Part shown: positions 10,351-18,671 of the stretch, in pieces | Layout of the letters: each line of letters starts with the position of its first letter | Position numbering within the stretch: position 1 is the stretch's first letter | Assembly: GCA_041394705.1 (NCBI GenBank) | Contig: JAWKHS010000003.1 | Coordinates: forward strand, 434,001-498,000 | Direction of reading: 5' to 3' | Origin: Vicinamibacterales bacterium | GTDB taxonomy: Bacteria; Acidobacteriota; Vicinamibacteria; Vicinamibacterales; UBA2999 | DNA: 64,000 nucleotides | The notes under the pieces: model-generated | Database searches by the model: none | What the model was told of the DNA's origin: nothing | The model's input: the letters and a program-made list of their open reading frames with translations, nothing else | Program-made: the position numbers and the translations under genes

Positions 10351-10378
10351 GCTACTGCGACGCCGGGCGTGCAGTAGC
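10351..10378. repeat. Near-perfect 28-bp palindrome before the redox operon
   Basis: GCTACTGC at 10351-10358 is inverted exactly as GCAGTAGC at 10371-10378. The middle continues as ACGCC/GGCGT with one bulged base, giving a stem of thirteen pairs. It ends seven bases before the ribosome site of the cytochrome b gene. It may be an operator or a 5' leader hairpin; its function is unknown. Confidence 0.6.
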
Positions 10379-10891
10379 TGGCGACGAGGAGCCGCGCACG
10401 GCTCGGCTCGACCCCAGCGGTGACCCTCAACTCACGGCTATCCTCGAGGGCCGCGGTCAGTACTCGCCCCGGCGAGCCGGACGGCGCACCAACGCCGACC
10501 AACGCCGCGAGGGTCGGGCCAAGTCGTTCAACGCGATCTCGCCTGAGTATCTGCCGGCTGTGCTTCGCGAACCCAACAGAATCGATGGGATGTGCGCACC
10601 GTATTTGTAGGGCTGCCGTGCGTGGTACCGGCGGCCTGGCGCAGCAAATGCGGAGCCATGACGATATCCACGTCCCGAACGCTGCGCGTGAAATCTCGCA
10701 TAGCCCGACTGCGCCGGAAACAGATCAACTGGGGAGTTTCTCCCGTAAATGCCGTCTCCCTGTTGCCTGCGCTCCGTCGGCTGCAACGTCGTCGCGCGGC
10801 GAGCGGAGGGATCGTCACCCCGGCGCGCAAGACGGTCGATTCGTACTCATACCGCGCTCGAAACGCGGAGCCACGCCTCGTGTCGGCCCTT
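10379..10891. other. Region without a recognisable gene
   Basis: Open frames on both strands are short and of low protein-like quality. No promoter, RNA or repeat was identified apart from the palindrome at its left edge. Confidence 0.4.
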
Positions 10892-11330
10892 TCATCGTCT
10901 ACGTGAACGACGAGGCGGCAGTGCCCAATTGTCGGCCTTCAAGCCGAGGACCCGCTCGAACTCGGCCGTGTCGTTCGTGACAGGTATCAAGCCGAGGGCG
11001 CGCGCATGCGCCGCGATGAAGAGGTCGTTGGCTCCGATCATCGCACCACGCCGCTTCAGGTCGGCGCGGATCTGCGGATAGTGGAGCGCGGCGTCCTCGT
11101 TGAGAGCCAGCCTCGACATACGGCAGGAGTGCCGCAAGCGCCGCCGCATCCTGGGCCCGCCGAGGTGAGAGCTCGACGCCCTATAGCAATTCGGCCTTCG
11201 TGACGGCGGACATGCAGACGTCGTCAACCGACAGGGATTGCCGCCGCTTCAGCCCCAACGGGTGCGAGCGCCTCATGATGGAGGGGCACGTGTCCCGTAT
11301 CCAGCATGACGCGCGGCAGTTCCTGAACGG
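10892..11330 (-). pseudogene. VapC-like PIN-domain toxin, frameshifted
   Basis: The 3' half encodes a clear VapC C-terminus (DAALHYPQIRADL, then GAMIGANDLFIAAHARALG and VTNDTAEFERV). The 5' half, in another frame, carries SIMRRSHPL and SVDDVCMSAVTKAELL. Both match the intact VapC at 41755-42177 almost residue for residue. At least two frame changes separate them, so no full toxin is made unless the sequence is in error. Confidence 0.75.
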
Positions 11331-11390
11331 GCAGCTTTCGACCGCCATGAAGGCGTCTGAGGCCACGGGAGCGGACTCCAGGTACGATGT

Positions 11391-11531
11391 CTAGTCGCGG
11401 GGCCTGGGCGAAAGGATCACATCGTCGCCAACCTTGCGTATCAGGACCTCGTCCGTGGCGACCTGGAATTCCTTCGGCAGGCGGACGGCCTGACTGCGGT
11501 TGGTCATGAAGACCTTGGCGGTGCGGGGCAT
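11391..11531 (-). pseudogene. VapB-like antitoxin truncated by a stop codon
   Basis: The frame starts MPRTAKVFMTNRSQAVRLPK and matches the intact VapB at 42177-42404. It ends after 46 residues, because the codon for the conserved tryptophan (RDW) reads TAG at 11391-11393. The DNA-binding AbrB-like half remains, but the toxin-binding tail (readable downstream as ASDAF) is cut off. It lies directly upstream of the broken vapC. Confidence 0.75.
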
Positions 11532-11781
11532 GACTCCAGATCCGGCCGCACTCTCAGTCAAATAAGTCGTTGTAAATCAGTAGTTTATATCCATGAGACA
11601 AGGCCCGTGTGCCCTTCGTCGTCGCGGGGGCGATCCATAGCGACATGCGCGAAGGAAATTCCGGCCTGATTTCGCAAGTGGAGAAACGCAATCACGCGAC
11701 TTGCGTGGGCGTTCCACCCTCCCACCCGCTGCTTCCCTGCCTCATCACGAGTACTGACCGCCAAGGCGGACACATTAGTTG

Positions 11782-11801
11782 CGAAATATCGAAATATCGA
11801 A
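11782..11801. promoter_or_regulatory. CGAAATAT direct repeat before arsR
   Basis: CGAAATAT occurs twice in tandem (11782-11789 and 11790-11797), followed by CGAA. This also forms the inverted pair TCGA-N4-TCGA. It ends thirteen bases before the arsR start in an AT-rich stretch, fitting an ArsR-family operator that overlaps the promoter. Autoregulation is inferred. Confidence 0.4.
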
Positions 11802-11813
11802 CATGATAGGAAC

Positions 11814-12155
11814 GTGAATTCGCCACTTCGCACGTTCAAGGCTGAGATCTTCCAAGCCCTCGGGCACCCCACGCGGATCGCGATCGTGGAAGCACTCCGC
11901 GATGGCGAACTCACCGCCGGCACCCTCCTGACCCACGTGCCTGTGGAGCCCGCCAACCTCTCGCAACACCTCGCGGTGCTGCGCACCAAGCAGGTGGTGC
12001 ACAGCCGCAAGGCCGGCAGCCAGGTCTACTACACACTCCGCGATCCGGTGCTCATCGAAGTGCTCGATGTGTTGAAGCGGTATTTCAACGCGCACCTGCA
12101 GCAGAGCGTGGCGAGGCTCGACGAGATCCACGCGGACCACGCCCGCTCGCTATGA
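11814..12155 (+). CDS. ArsR-family winged-helix regulator
   Basis: The 113-residue protein has the ArsR HTH fold: FKAEIFQALGHPTRIAIVEAL, then the recognition segment PANLSQHLAVLRTKQVVHSR and the wing GSQVYYTLRD. No paired cysteines are visible for metal or thiol sensing, so the signal is unknown. The GTG at 11814 is preceded by AGGA. Its stop overlaps the start of the SulP gene (ATGA), so the two are translationally coupled, and the regulator probably controls its own operon. Confidence 0.9.
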   Translation: MNSPLRTFKAEIFQALGHPTRIAIVEALRDGELTAGTLLTHVPVEPANLSQHLAVLRTKQVVHSRKAGSQVYYTLRDPVLIEVLDVLKRYFNAHLQQSVARLDEIHADHARSL

Positions 12156-13873
12156 CCCGCCCCGCGCGGTGGCTCGCCACCTGGCGCCCGAAGCTGCTCG
12201 ACATGCTGGCGGTCTACAACCGCCAGACCTTCACCGCCGATGTGATCGCCGGTCTGACGGTGGGTGTCGTGGCCCTACCGCTGGCCATGGCGTTCGGGAT
12301 CGCGTCGGGCGCGACGCCGCAGGCGGGTATCTACACCGCGATCGTCGGTGGCTTCCTGGTGTCGCTGCTCGGGGGAGCGAGTATCCAGGTCAGTGGGCCC
12401 ACCGGCGCCTTCGTGGTGATCGTCAGCGGCATCATCGCCGCCCATGGCATCTCGGGACTGCTGATGGTCACGATGATGGCCGGCATCATCCTCGTGTTCC
12501 TTGCAGTCACGGGGCTTGGGGAAGCGGTGAAGTTCATTCCCCGGCCCGTCGTCGTCGGCTTCACCAATGGCATCGCGCTGCTAATCGCGACGACGCAAAT
12601 CAAGGATTTCCTCGGTCTGGCCATCCCCGAGCCGCCGAGCGAGTTCTTCGCCCGCATGGAGGCGCTGGCGGCGGGCCTGCCGCGCTGGAATCCGGCGGCG
12701 TTCGCGCTGGCGGCGGTGTCCCTGGCGCTGGTACTCCTCGTGCCGCGTGTGGTGAAGCGGGTGCCGGGATCGATCGTGGCGCTGGTGCTGGCCACGACTG
12801 CGGTCGCAACTCTCGGACTGCCTGTCGAGACCATCGGATCCAAGTTCGGCGGCATCCCGAATGGCCTCCCCGTGGTCGCCATTCCTGAATTTCGTGCCGA
12901 CCTGCTGCTGCCGCTGCTGCCATCGGCCCTGACCGTGGCGCTGCTGGCGGCAGTGGAGAGCCTGCTCTCGGCCGTGGTCGCCGACACGATGACCGGTGAT
13001 CGCCACAACTCGAGCGCAGAACTCATGGGGCAGGGCGTGGCCAATCTGATGTCGCCGCTGGTTGGCGGGATCCCGGTGACCGGCGCAATCGCGCGGACGG
13101 CCACGAACTTCCGATCGGGCGCTCGCACGCCGGTATCCGGCTTGGTGCATGCGGTCACGCTGCTGCTGATCGTCCTGCTGCTGGCGCCATTGGCGACGCA
13201 TGTGCCGCTGGCCACGCTGGCCGCCGTGCTGTTCGTCGTCGCCTACAACATGGGCGAGTGGCGGGAAATCGGCAGCATCTGGCGTCTGGAGTGGGCGGAC
13301 AAGTCGGTGTGGGCCCTGACCTTCGCCCTCACTGTGATGGCAGATCTGACGCTGGCCGTGGAAGTGGGCATGGCGCTGGCGGCACTGCTCTACATCTATC
13401 GCGTCACCGACACCACCATCGTCTCGACCCTGTCGCAGAACGACATCGAAGACGGGCGCGTGCACATCCTCCAGGACCGGGTGGTGCCGCCCGAGGTCAC
13501 GGTCCTCCGGATCCTGGGACCATTCCTGTTCGGGATGACCGACAAGCTGGCTGATGCCACGGCGGACCTGTCGGCGTTCTCCAACATCGTGATTCTTCGA
13601 TTGCGCAACATGACGGCCATTGACGCCACGGGCCTGCACGCCATCGAAGTGCTCAACGACCGTCTCACGGCGTCGGGCCGCACGCTCCTCCTGTGTGGCG
13701 CACGGGCCCAGCCGGCCGCCTTCCTCGAGCAGGCGGAGTTCATCGAGCACGTCGGCGCGAACAACATCCTGCCCCACGTCGAAGCAGCACTCCGCCGAGC
13801 CCAGGAGCTTCGCCGCGGGTTCCCCGGCGTCGCGGACGACACCGCGCGCGACCTCGCCCGGGCGTCACTGTAA
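12152..13873 (+). CDS. SulP-family anion transporter with STAS domain
   Basis: The 573-residue protein has the SulP membrane core (about residues 25-420), including DVIAGLTVGVVALPLAMAFG and a GPTGAFVVIVSGI segment. A C-terminal STAS domain (about 445-550) has the phosphorylation-loop pattern LRNMTAIDATGLHAIE. The family transports sulfate, bicarbonate or dicarboxylates. The same-strand neighbours are malic enzyme and a broken alpha-carbonic anhydrase, which favours bicarbonate or a C4 acid over sulfate, but this is inference. Confidence 0.93.
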   Translation: MTRPARWLATWRPKLLDMLAVYNRQTFTADVIAGLTVGVVALPLAMAFGIASGATPQAGIYTAIVGGFLVSLLGGASIQVSGPTGAFVVIVSGIIAAHGISGLLMVTMMAGIILVFLAVTGLGEAVKFIPRPVVVGFTNGIALLIATTQIKDFLGLAIPEPPSEFFARMEALAAGLPRWNPAAFALAAVSLALVLLVPRVVKRVPGSIVALVLATTAVATLGLPVETIGSKFGGIPNGLPVVAIPEFRADLLLPLLPSALTVALLAAVESLLSAVVADTMTGDRHNSSAELMGQGVANLMSPLVGGIPVTGAIARTATNFRSGARTPVSGLVHAVTLLLIVLLLAPLATHVPLATLAAVLFVVAYNMGEWREIGSIWRLEWADKSVWALTFALTVMADLTLAVEVGMALAALLYIYRVTDTTIVSTLSQNDIEDGRVHILQDRVVPPEVTVLRILGPFLFGMTDKLADATADLSAFSNIVILRLRNMTAIDATGLHAIEVLNDRLTASGRTLLLCGARAQPAAFLEQAEFIEHVGANNILPHVEAALRRAQELRRGFPGVADDTARDLARASL

Positions 13874-13888
13874 GAGAGGACCGTCGCT

Positions 13889-15190
13889 ATGCCCCTGACG
13901 CGTCGCGCGCTCGCGCTCCACGCCGCCGCCCCCGCCGGAAAACTCGCCCTCGCACTGACCAAGCCGTGCGACACGCCAGACGACCTCAGCCTGGCCTACA
14001 GCCCGGGCGTCGCGGCTCCGTGCCTGGCGATTCACGACGACCCCGCGGCGGTCTACTGCTACACGGGGCGCTCGAACCTCGTCGGGGTCATCACCAATGG
14101 GTCGGCTGTGCTCGGCCTCGGCAATATCGGTCCGGCGGCGGCGAAGCCGGTGATGGAAGGCAAAGCCGCCCTCTTCAAGCGGTTCGCGGACATCGACGCC
14201 TTCGATCTCGAACTCGCCGCGGAACGGGTCGACGACGTCGTCTCGGCCTGCGTGATGCTGCAGCCCACCTTTGGGGGCATCAACCTCGAAGACATCAAGG
14301 CCCCGGAGTGCTTCGAGATCGAGGAGGCCCTCCGCCAGCGCCTCGCGATTCCGGTATTCCACGACGATCAGCACGGCACCGCGGTCATCGTCGGCGCGGC
14401 GCTCCTCAACGCGCTCGAGTGCGTGGGCAAGGCGGCGACATCGGTGCGGGTCGTCATCAACGGGGCTGGCGCCAGCGCCATCGCCTGCGGCACCCACTTG
14501 AAGCGGCTTGGCGTGCGGCCCGACCACATGATCATGTGCGACTCGCACGGGGTCATCTACGACGAACGTCCCGGCGGGCTCAACCGCTACAAGGGCGCCT
14601 TTGCGAGCGCGACCCGTGCGCGGACGCTGGCAGAGGCGCTCGCGGGCGCCGATGTCTTTCTCGGGTTGTCCGTCAAAGACAGCGTGCCCGCCGCCCTCCT
14701 GCGAACCATGAGCCCCTCGCCCGTGGTCTTCGCGCTGGCCAACCCGGACCCCGACATTCCCTACGACGAGATCCGCGCGGTACGAGCCGATGCCGTCGTT
14801 GCCACCGGGCGGTCCGACCATCCGAACCAGGTCAATAATTTGTTGGGTTTCCCCGGCATCTTTCGCGGCGCGCTCGATACCCGCGCGTCCACCATCAACG
14901 ACGCCATCCTGCTGGCAGCGACCGAGGCCATTCGCGCGGTCGCCCACGAGCCGGCACCAGCCGTGGTTCGGGCGCTCTATCCGGACGAAGACCTCGGGTT
15001 CGGCCCGCACTACCTGATCCCGAAGCCGTTCGACCCGCGCGTCGTCGTGCGCGTGGCGGCGGCGGTGGCCGAGGCGGCGATGCGCACCGGCGTGGCCGGG
15101 CAAGCCGTGGACCTGACGAGCTACGCCGCGGACGTGGCGAGGCGCACCGCTCGCCCGATCGGTGTGGCGATCCCGGGAGGCCGCCCATGA
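13889..15190 (+). CDS. maeB: NAD(P)-dependent malic enzyme, short form
   Basis: The 433-residue protein matches the bacterial malic enzyme core: DDLSLAYSPGVAAPCL, the TNGSAVLGLGNIG segment, the metal-binding FHDDQHGTA motif and the Rossmann-type GAGASAIA. It lacks the C-terminal phosphotransacetylase-like domain of long MaeB proteins, so it is the short form. It oxidatively decarboxylates malate to pyruvate and CO2 (or the reverse). It follows sulP by fifteen bases and overlaps the next small gene. Coupling to a bicarbonate transporter and carbonic anhydrase would tie CO2 supply to C3-C4 conversion. Confidence 0.93.
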   Translation: MPLTRRALALHAAAPAGKLALALTKPCDTPDDLSLAYSPGVAAPCLAIHDDPAAVYCYTGRSNLVGVITNGSAVLGLGNIGPAAAKPVMEGKAALFKRFADIDAFDLELAAERVDDVVSACVMLQPTFGGINLEDIKAPECFEIEEALRQRLAIPVFHDDQHGTAVIVGAALLNALECVGKAATSVRVVINGAGASAIACGTHLKRLGVRPDHMIMCDSHGVIYDERPGGLNRYKGAFASATRARTLAEALAGADVFLGLSVKDSVPAALLRTMSPSPVVFALANPDPDIPYDEIRAVRADAVVATGRSDHPNQVNNLLGFPGIFRGALDTRASTINDAILLAATEAIRAVAHEPAPAVVRALYPDEDLGFGPHYLIPKPFDPRVVVRVAAAVAEAAMRTGVAGQAVDLTSYAADVARRTARPIGVAIPGGRP

Positions 15191-15417
15191 CGCTTCGCGA
15201 AGGCACGCGGGTGCGCCAGGCGACCTACGGCCACGGCGAAATTGTCGTCGCAACGGCGCAGCACGTGACGGTGGCGTTCGACGACGGGTCGGTCCGCAAG
15301 TTCGTGGCCGCGATTGTGGCCTTGGAACCGAGTGAGGTGCCACGGCCGCCGAAGGTCGCGCCCCCGCGAGCCACGCGCAGCGCCGGACGACGCGGCGCGC
15401 AGGGCCCCGCCAAATGA
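15187..15417 (+). CDS. Small Tudor-like (UvrD C-terminal type) protein
   Basis: The 76-residue protein begins LREGTRVRQATYGHGEIV and continues with VTVAFDDGSVRKFV, the pattern of the small beta-barrel found at the C-terminus of UvrD/PcrA helicases (GxxVxHxxFGxGxV...FDxGxRK). The tail is Arg/Pro-rich. It overlaps maeB at its start and the inositol synthase gene at its end by four bases each, so it is probably a real, translationally coupled gene. The partner, nucleic acid or protein, is unknown. Confidence 0.7.
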   Translation: MTLREGTRVRQATYGHGEIVVATAQHVTVAFDDGSVRKFVAAIVALEPSEVPRPPKVAPPRATRSAGRRGAQGPAK

Positions 15418-16722
15418 CCGCGCCGGCCATCGCCCCGGCCAAGGGCACACTCGGCGTCCTGCTCGTGGGCCTCGGCGCCGTCAGCACGACCACCATCGCC
15501 GGCGTCCTCGCCATCCGGAAGGGCCTCGCGCAGCCGATCGGCTCGCTGACCCAGATGGGCACCATCCGGCTGGGCAAGCGGACCGAGAACCGTTCGCCGA
15601 AGATCAACGTGTTCGTGGACCTCGCGAGCCTGAACGACATCGTCTTCGGGGGCTGGGACATCTTCGAGGAGGACACCTACGCCGCCGCCCGCACGGCCGG
15701 CGTGCTCGAGCCGTCGCTGCTCGACAAGGTCCGCAAGGAGATGGAGGCCATCCGGCCCATGCCCGCGGTGTTCGATCAGCGCTACGTCAAGCGCCTGAAC
15801 GGCCCGAACGTGAAGAAGGGCAAGAGCAAGATGCACCTGGCCGAGCAGGTCATCGCCGACATCCGCGCGTTCAAGGCCAGGCACACGTGCTCCCGCCTGG
15901 TCATGGTGTGGTGCGGCAGCACCGAAGTGTTCATGAAGCAGGCGCCCGTGCACCGCTCCCTCGCGGCCCTCGAGAAGGGGCTGACGAGGAGCGACGTCGC
16001 TATTCCATCGTCGATGGTCTACGCCTACGCGGCGCTGAGAGAGGGCATCCCGTTCGCCAATGCGGCGCCGAACCTGACGGCGGACGTCCCGGCGATGCTG
16101 GAGCGCCGCCAAGACGCAGGCGCCAGTGGCTGGCAACGACATGAAGACGGGCCAGACGCTCATCAAGACGATCATCGCGCCCGGCCTCAAGGCGCGGATG
16201 ATCGGCGTCCGCGGCTGGTATTCGACGAACATCCTCGGCAACAGGGACGGCGAGGTGCTCGACGACCCGGAGTCGTTCAAGACGAAGGAAGAGAGCAAGA
16301 AGAGCGCCCTCGACTACATCTTCCAGCCCCAGCTCTACCCGGAGCTCTACAAGGACATCTCGCACGTCGTCCGCATCAACTACTACCCGCCGCGTGGCGA
16401 CAACAAGGAAGGCTGGGACAACATCGACATCTTCGGGTGGCTGGGCTACCCAATGCAGCTGAAGATCAACTTCCTCTGCCGCGACTCGATCCTGGCCGCG
16501 CCGATCGTGCTCGACTCGGCCCTCTTCCTGGACCTGGCCAAACGGGCCGGCATGCACGGCATCCAGGAGTGGCTGTCGTTCTACTTCAAGGCGCCGATGC
16601 ACGCGCCCGAGGTCTATCCGGAGCACGACCTGTTCATCCAGCTGATGAAGCTGAAGAACACGCTCCGCTATCTGAAGGGCGAGGAGCTCATCACCCACCT
16701 GGGGCGGGAGTACTACGATTGA
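15414..16722 (+). CDS. ino1: myo-inositol-3-phosphate synthase (one frameshift)
   Basis: The protein converts glucose-6-phosphate to inositol-3-phosphate using NAD. The N-terminal Rossmann motif is LLVGLGAVSTTTIAG. The C-terminal half has the family signature GNDMKTGQTLIKTIIAPGL and then NNKEGWDN-like and LDSALFLDLAKRAG segments. The reading frame changes near 16101-16105: the 5' frame runs on into unrelated sequence, while the 3' half resumes in the next frame up to TGA at 16720-16722. One extra base restores AKTQAPVAGND, so a sequencing error or recent indel is likely. The combined length is about 435 residues, normal for bacterial and archaeal members. Confidence 0.9.
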
Positions 16723-16922
16723 TGCACACCTACCAAGATGCCGACGGACGCCTCCCGCATCAGCCCGAGGCGTCTGAGATCCCCCGCCTCCCGGAGGGCG
16801 GACACCAACCGCCGCCGGGAACGTCGGCCCCACCATCGTCGACGCCGCGCACGAACGCAAGCGACACAGATGACCCCGACGACTCGCTTGATGACTGTCC
16901 CGGATACGGATTCGGAGTGTGA
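16722..16922 (+). CDS. Small proline-rich ORF, uncertain
   Basis: The frame of 66 residues starts with ATG overlapping the inositol synthase stop (TGATG) and ends just before the next gene. It is rich in Pro, Ser and Asp (for example SDTDDPDDSLDDCPG) and has no recognised domain. Its tight spacing favours translation, its composition does not. Confidence 0.3.
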   Translation: MHTYQDADGRLPHQPEASEIPRLPEGGHQPPPGTSAPPSSTPRTNASDTDDPDDSLDDCPGYGFGV

Positions 16923-16925
16923 CGC

Positions 16926-17459
16926 GTGGACCGGGCGCCGGCGTGGCGGCAGCGACTGTGGGTGTCTCGAACGATCTGGCGCGATCGGGCCCAGGTCGGG
17001 CGGAGACGGCAGGATGCCCCAGACTTGTTCGTGACCCACGCCAGCGATCCGCTACTCCCCACGGATGGCGACGACGTGCTCAGCTACTGCCTCACGCCCG
17101 CGCAACGCCGCTATCTGTCCCGGGCGACCTGGGTCGTCGCGGCCGACGGCAACCGCGCGTTGGGGCTGGCGGCACATCAACCGGCGCAGAGTGAGGTGCG
17201 GCTCGTGCTTGAGTGGCTGGTCGATCGCCGGCTTCCGACGCGGGTACGTCGCGTCACGTCGGAGGCGCTGATCGATGGCGTCGAGGACCTCGCGCGGGCC
17301 GACGGCGTCCATCTGCTGATTGTGATGCTGGAGCCAGGCTTGCCGCGGGCCTCGTTCAAGCGACGAGGGTTTGTCACAGTGGCGGTCGAGCCGTGGGGAG
17401 CCTGGATGCAGAAGCATCTGTTCGGCATCCCCTCCGCTGCGGTGAGCTCCGTGCACTGA
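16926..17459 (+). CDS. GNAT-like acetyltransferase
   Basis: The 177-residue protein shows a GNAT-like pattern: a strand pair around AADGNRALGLAAHQPAQSEV, a segment resembling a cofactor-binding helix (VTSEALIDGVEDLARADG), and an end strand of the type LPRASFKRRGFVTV. The substrate is unknown. The GTG at 16926 was taken as the start; a downstream start is possible because the first thirty residues are Arg/Trp-rich and atypical. It sits in the sulP-maeB-ino1 run on the same strand. Confidence 0.55.
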   Translation: MDRAPAWRQRLWVSRTIWRDRAQVGRRRQDAPDLFVTHASDPLLPTDGDDVLSYCLTPAQRRYLSRATWVVAADGNRALGLAAHQPAQSEVRLVLEWLVDRRLPTRVRRVTSEALIDGVEDLARADGVHLLIVMLEPGLPRASFKRRGFVTVAVEPWGAWMQKHLFGIPSAAVSSVH

Positions 17460-17513
17460 GGCATCTCCGGCCGGCGCGCAGCGGCCGAGGAAGCCCTCTG
17501 GAGGAGAGCCACG

Positions 17514-17725
17514 GTGAGCCGCGGGGGGCAAGAGACGGGCGCGAGGGCCGTCGATTGTCCTGGTCTGGGGCCTCGTCGCAGCGCTCGCCGGCTGTGGTCC
17601 GCCGGGCCCAACCACGCGACCGTCGACGGCACCGGCGGAGGGCGGTCCGGAGTGGCACGACGAAGGCGACGAAGGGCGCGACTATTGGGGCGCATTGCGT
17701 CCGGCCTTCACCGCGTGCAGCCGTA
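17514..17725 (+). pseudogene. Alpha-carbonic anhydrase lipoprotein, 5' fragment
   Basis: GTG at 17514 follows GGAGGAG. After a frame change in a run of six G (17521-17526), the sequence reads as a lipoprotein signal (IVLVWGLVAALAGCG) and then the start of an alpha-carbonic anhydrase: EWHDEGDEGRDYWGALRPAF. This matches the family's W-x-Y-x-G-x-x-G-P-x-x-W-G-x-L region. The homology ends near 17725, where a truncated merR begins on the other strand. The catalytic histidines are all missing, so the fragment cannot be active. Confidence 0.6.
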
Positions 17726-17729
17726 GCCG

Positions 17730-17834
17730 CGGCGGCGGCGATACAAACCCCCTTCTCTGGTGGAACCGAATCGTCTCAACGCCGATGCCGGCAGCTGCGG
17801 CGAGCGCTCCCACGGAGATCGTCGTTTGAGGCAT
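17730..17834 (-). pseudogene. MerR-family regulator, 5' fragment
   Basis: From the ATG at 17834 the frame reads SVGALAAAAGIGVETIRFHQ, the first DNA-binding helices of a MerR-family protein. After about 33 residues (RRGFVSPP) similarity stops, and the frame runs on in unrelated sequence to 17682. The dimerisation helix and any metal-binding cysteines are absent. The break coincides with the end of the carbonic anhydrase fragment, which suggests one deletion removed both 3' ends. Confidence 0.7.
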
Positions 17835-17838
17835 GGGC

Positions 17839-17870
17839 TTGACTCCGCACCTGGGTACGGCCCATATGCT
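17839..17870 (+). promoter_or_regulatory. MerR-type promoter with 20-bp spacer and dyad operator
   Basis: A -35 box TTGACT (17839-17844) and a -10 box TATGCT (17865-17870) are separated by 20 bp. The spacer holds the dyad CCGCACC-TG-GGTACGG (17845-17860). An overlong spacer with a central dyad is the hallmark of MerR-activated promoters. Transcription would start close to the ATG at 17877, implying a leaderless mRNA. Confidence 0.75.
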
Positions 17871-17876
17871 TACTCG

Positions 17877-18215
17877 ATGGGTCACCACTCCTCACTCGCA
17901 GCATGCTCGGTCGGGGCCGTGACTCTGTCGCTGCTTGCCACCTCCATGAGGGCTGCCGGACAGCAGCGGCGGACCTCGTCCGGTTCCCTCGTGTTCCTGG
18001 CGCGGGAAGGCTGCGCCAACGCTTCGACGATGCGCACGAGACTTGACGAGGCGATCGTCCGGCTCGGCGCTCCCACCACGTATGCTGTCATCTACACTGA
18101 TACGATCGCCGACAGTGACGTCCGGAGAGGCTACGGCACGCCGACGGTGCTGCACGACAACCGCGACCTCTTCGGCATGCCTGAGCCGACGCCACCGATT
18201 CCCTCGCCGACGTGA
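17877..18215 (+). CDS. Thioredoxin-like protein downstream of a MerR-type promoter
   Basis: The protein has a hydrophobic, signal-like N-terminus, then GSLVFLAREGCANASTMRTRLDEAI and YGTPTVLHDNRDLFGMP. This is a thioredoxin-like fold with a single Cys in the CxxxxxM position, as seen in proteins beside MerR-type regulators. The frame stops at TGA 18213-18215. The same frame then continues RLYAGGVPSTDAIEEAL to a second stop, which looks like the missing C-terminus; the TGA stands where a Cys would be expected. It could be a nonsense mutation, an error or, less likely, selenocysteine. There is no ribosome site, in line with a leaderless transcript. Confidence 0.6.
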   Translation: MGHHSSLAACSVGAVTLSLLATSMRAAGQQRRTSSGSLVFLAREGCANASTMRTRLDEAIVRLGAPTTYAVIYTDTIADSDVRRGYGTPTVLHDNRDLFGMPEPTPPIPSPT

Positions 18216-18462
18216 CGGCTGTATGCGGGCGGAGTTCCGTCCACGGATGCGATTGAGGAGGCCCTTCGTCGTGCCATGGGATGGTGACTCGCCGTCGTCA
18301 TATTGCAGACACCAGCGGTCCCGCCAGCTGCGTACCCAGCGCCCCCACGCTGAACCCTGTGCAGTGCGCTTGCACATTCCCGTGCTGCAGTTCGCGCCGG
18401 TGGTCAGACTCATCCGTTCGACGCAGGTCTCGTAGTCGCTCTCGGCCCTCCTGGGCGGGTGG

Positions 18463-18660
18463 ATGGCGGTGTGGTCGGTGCTCGGGGTCGTGGTGCGGAT
18501 TCCGCATGCTGCCCCTGGCAATATGGCGCCGCAACCCGGCGCGACTGCAGAGCGACGACACGCCAGGCTCATCCTCAAACGATGCTGTGCGCAGGGTGAG
18601 ATCGATCGCGACGAGTACAGTCGCGTCTCGGCGACCTGCGTCGCTGAGCCGTCAGGGGAC
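18463..18660 (+). pseudogene. SHOCT-domain membrane protein remnant
   Basis: The frame reads a short hydrophobic stretch (MAVWSVLGVVVRIP), then RHARLILKRCCAQGEIDRDE, which matches the SHOCT motif (A-R-x-I-L-x-x-R-Y-A-x-G-E-I-x-x-x-E-Y). The membrane helix is shortened and the frame runs on into the convergent TonB receptor gene, so it looks damaged. Such small proteins often occur near metal-resistance genes. Confidence 0.45.
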
Positions 18661-18671
18661 CGCACGGCGGT

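Noticed and set aside
13865..15676. 603-codon minus-strand frame across malic enzyme
   Set aside because: It is a shadow of maeB and its neighbours, which form a tightly spaced plus-strand series with recognised motifs.
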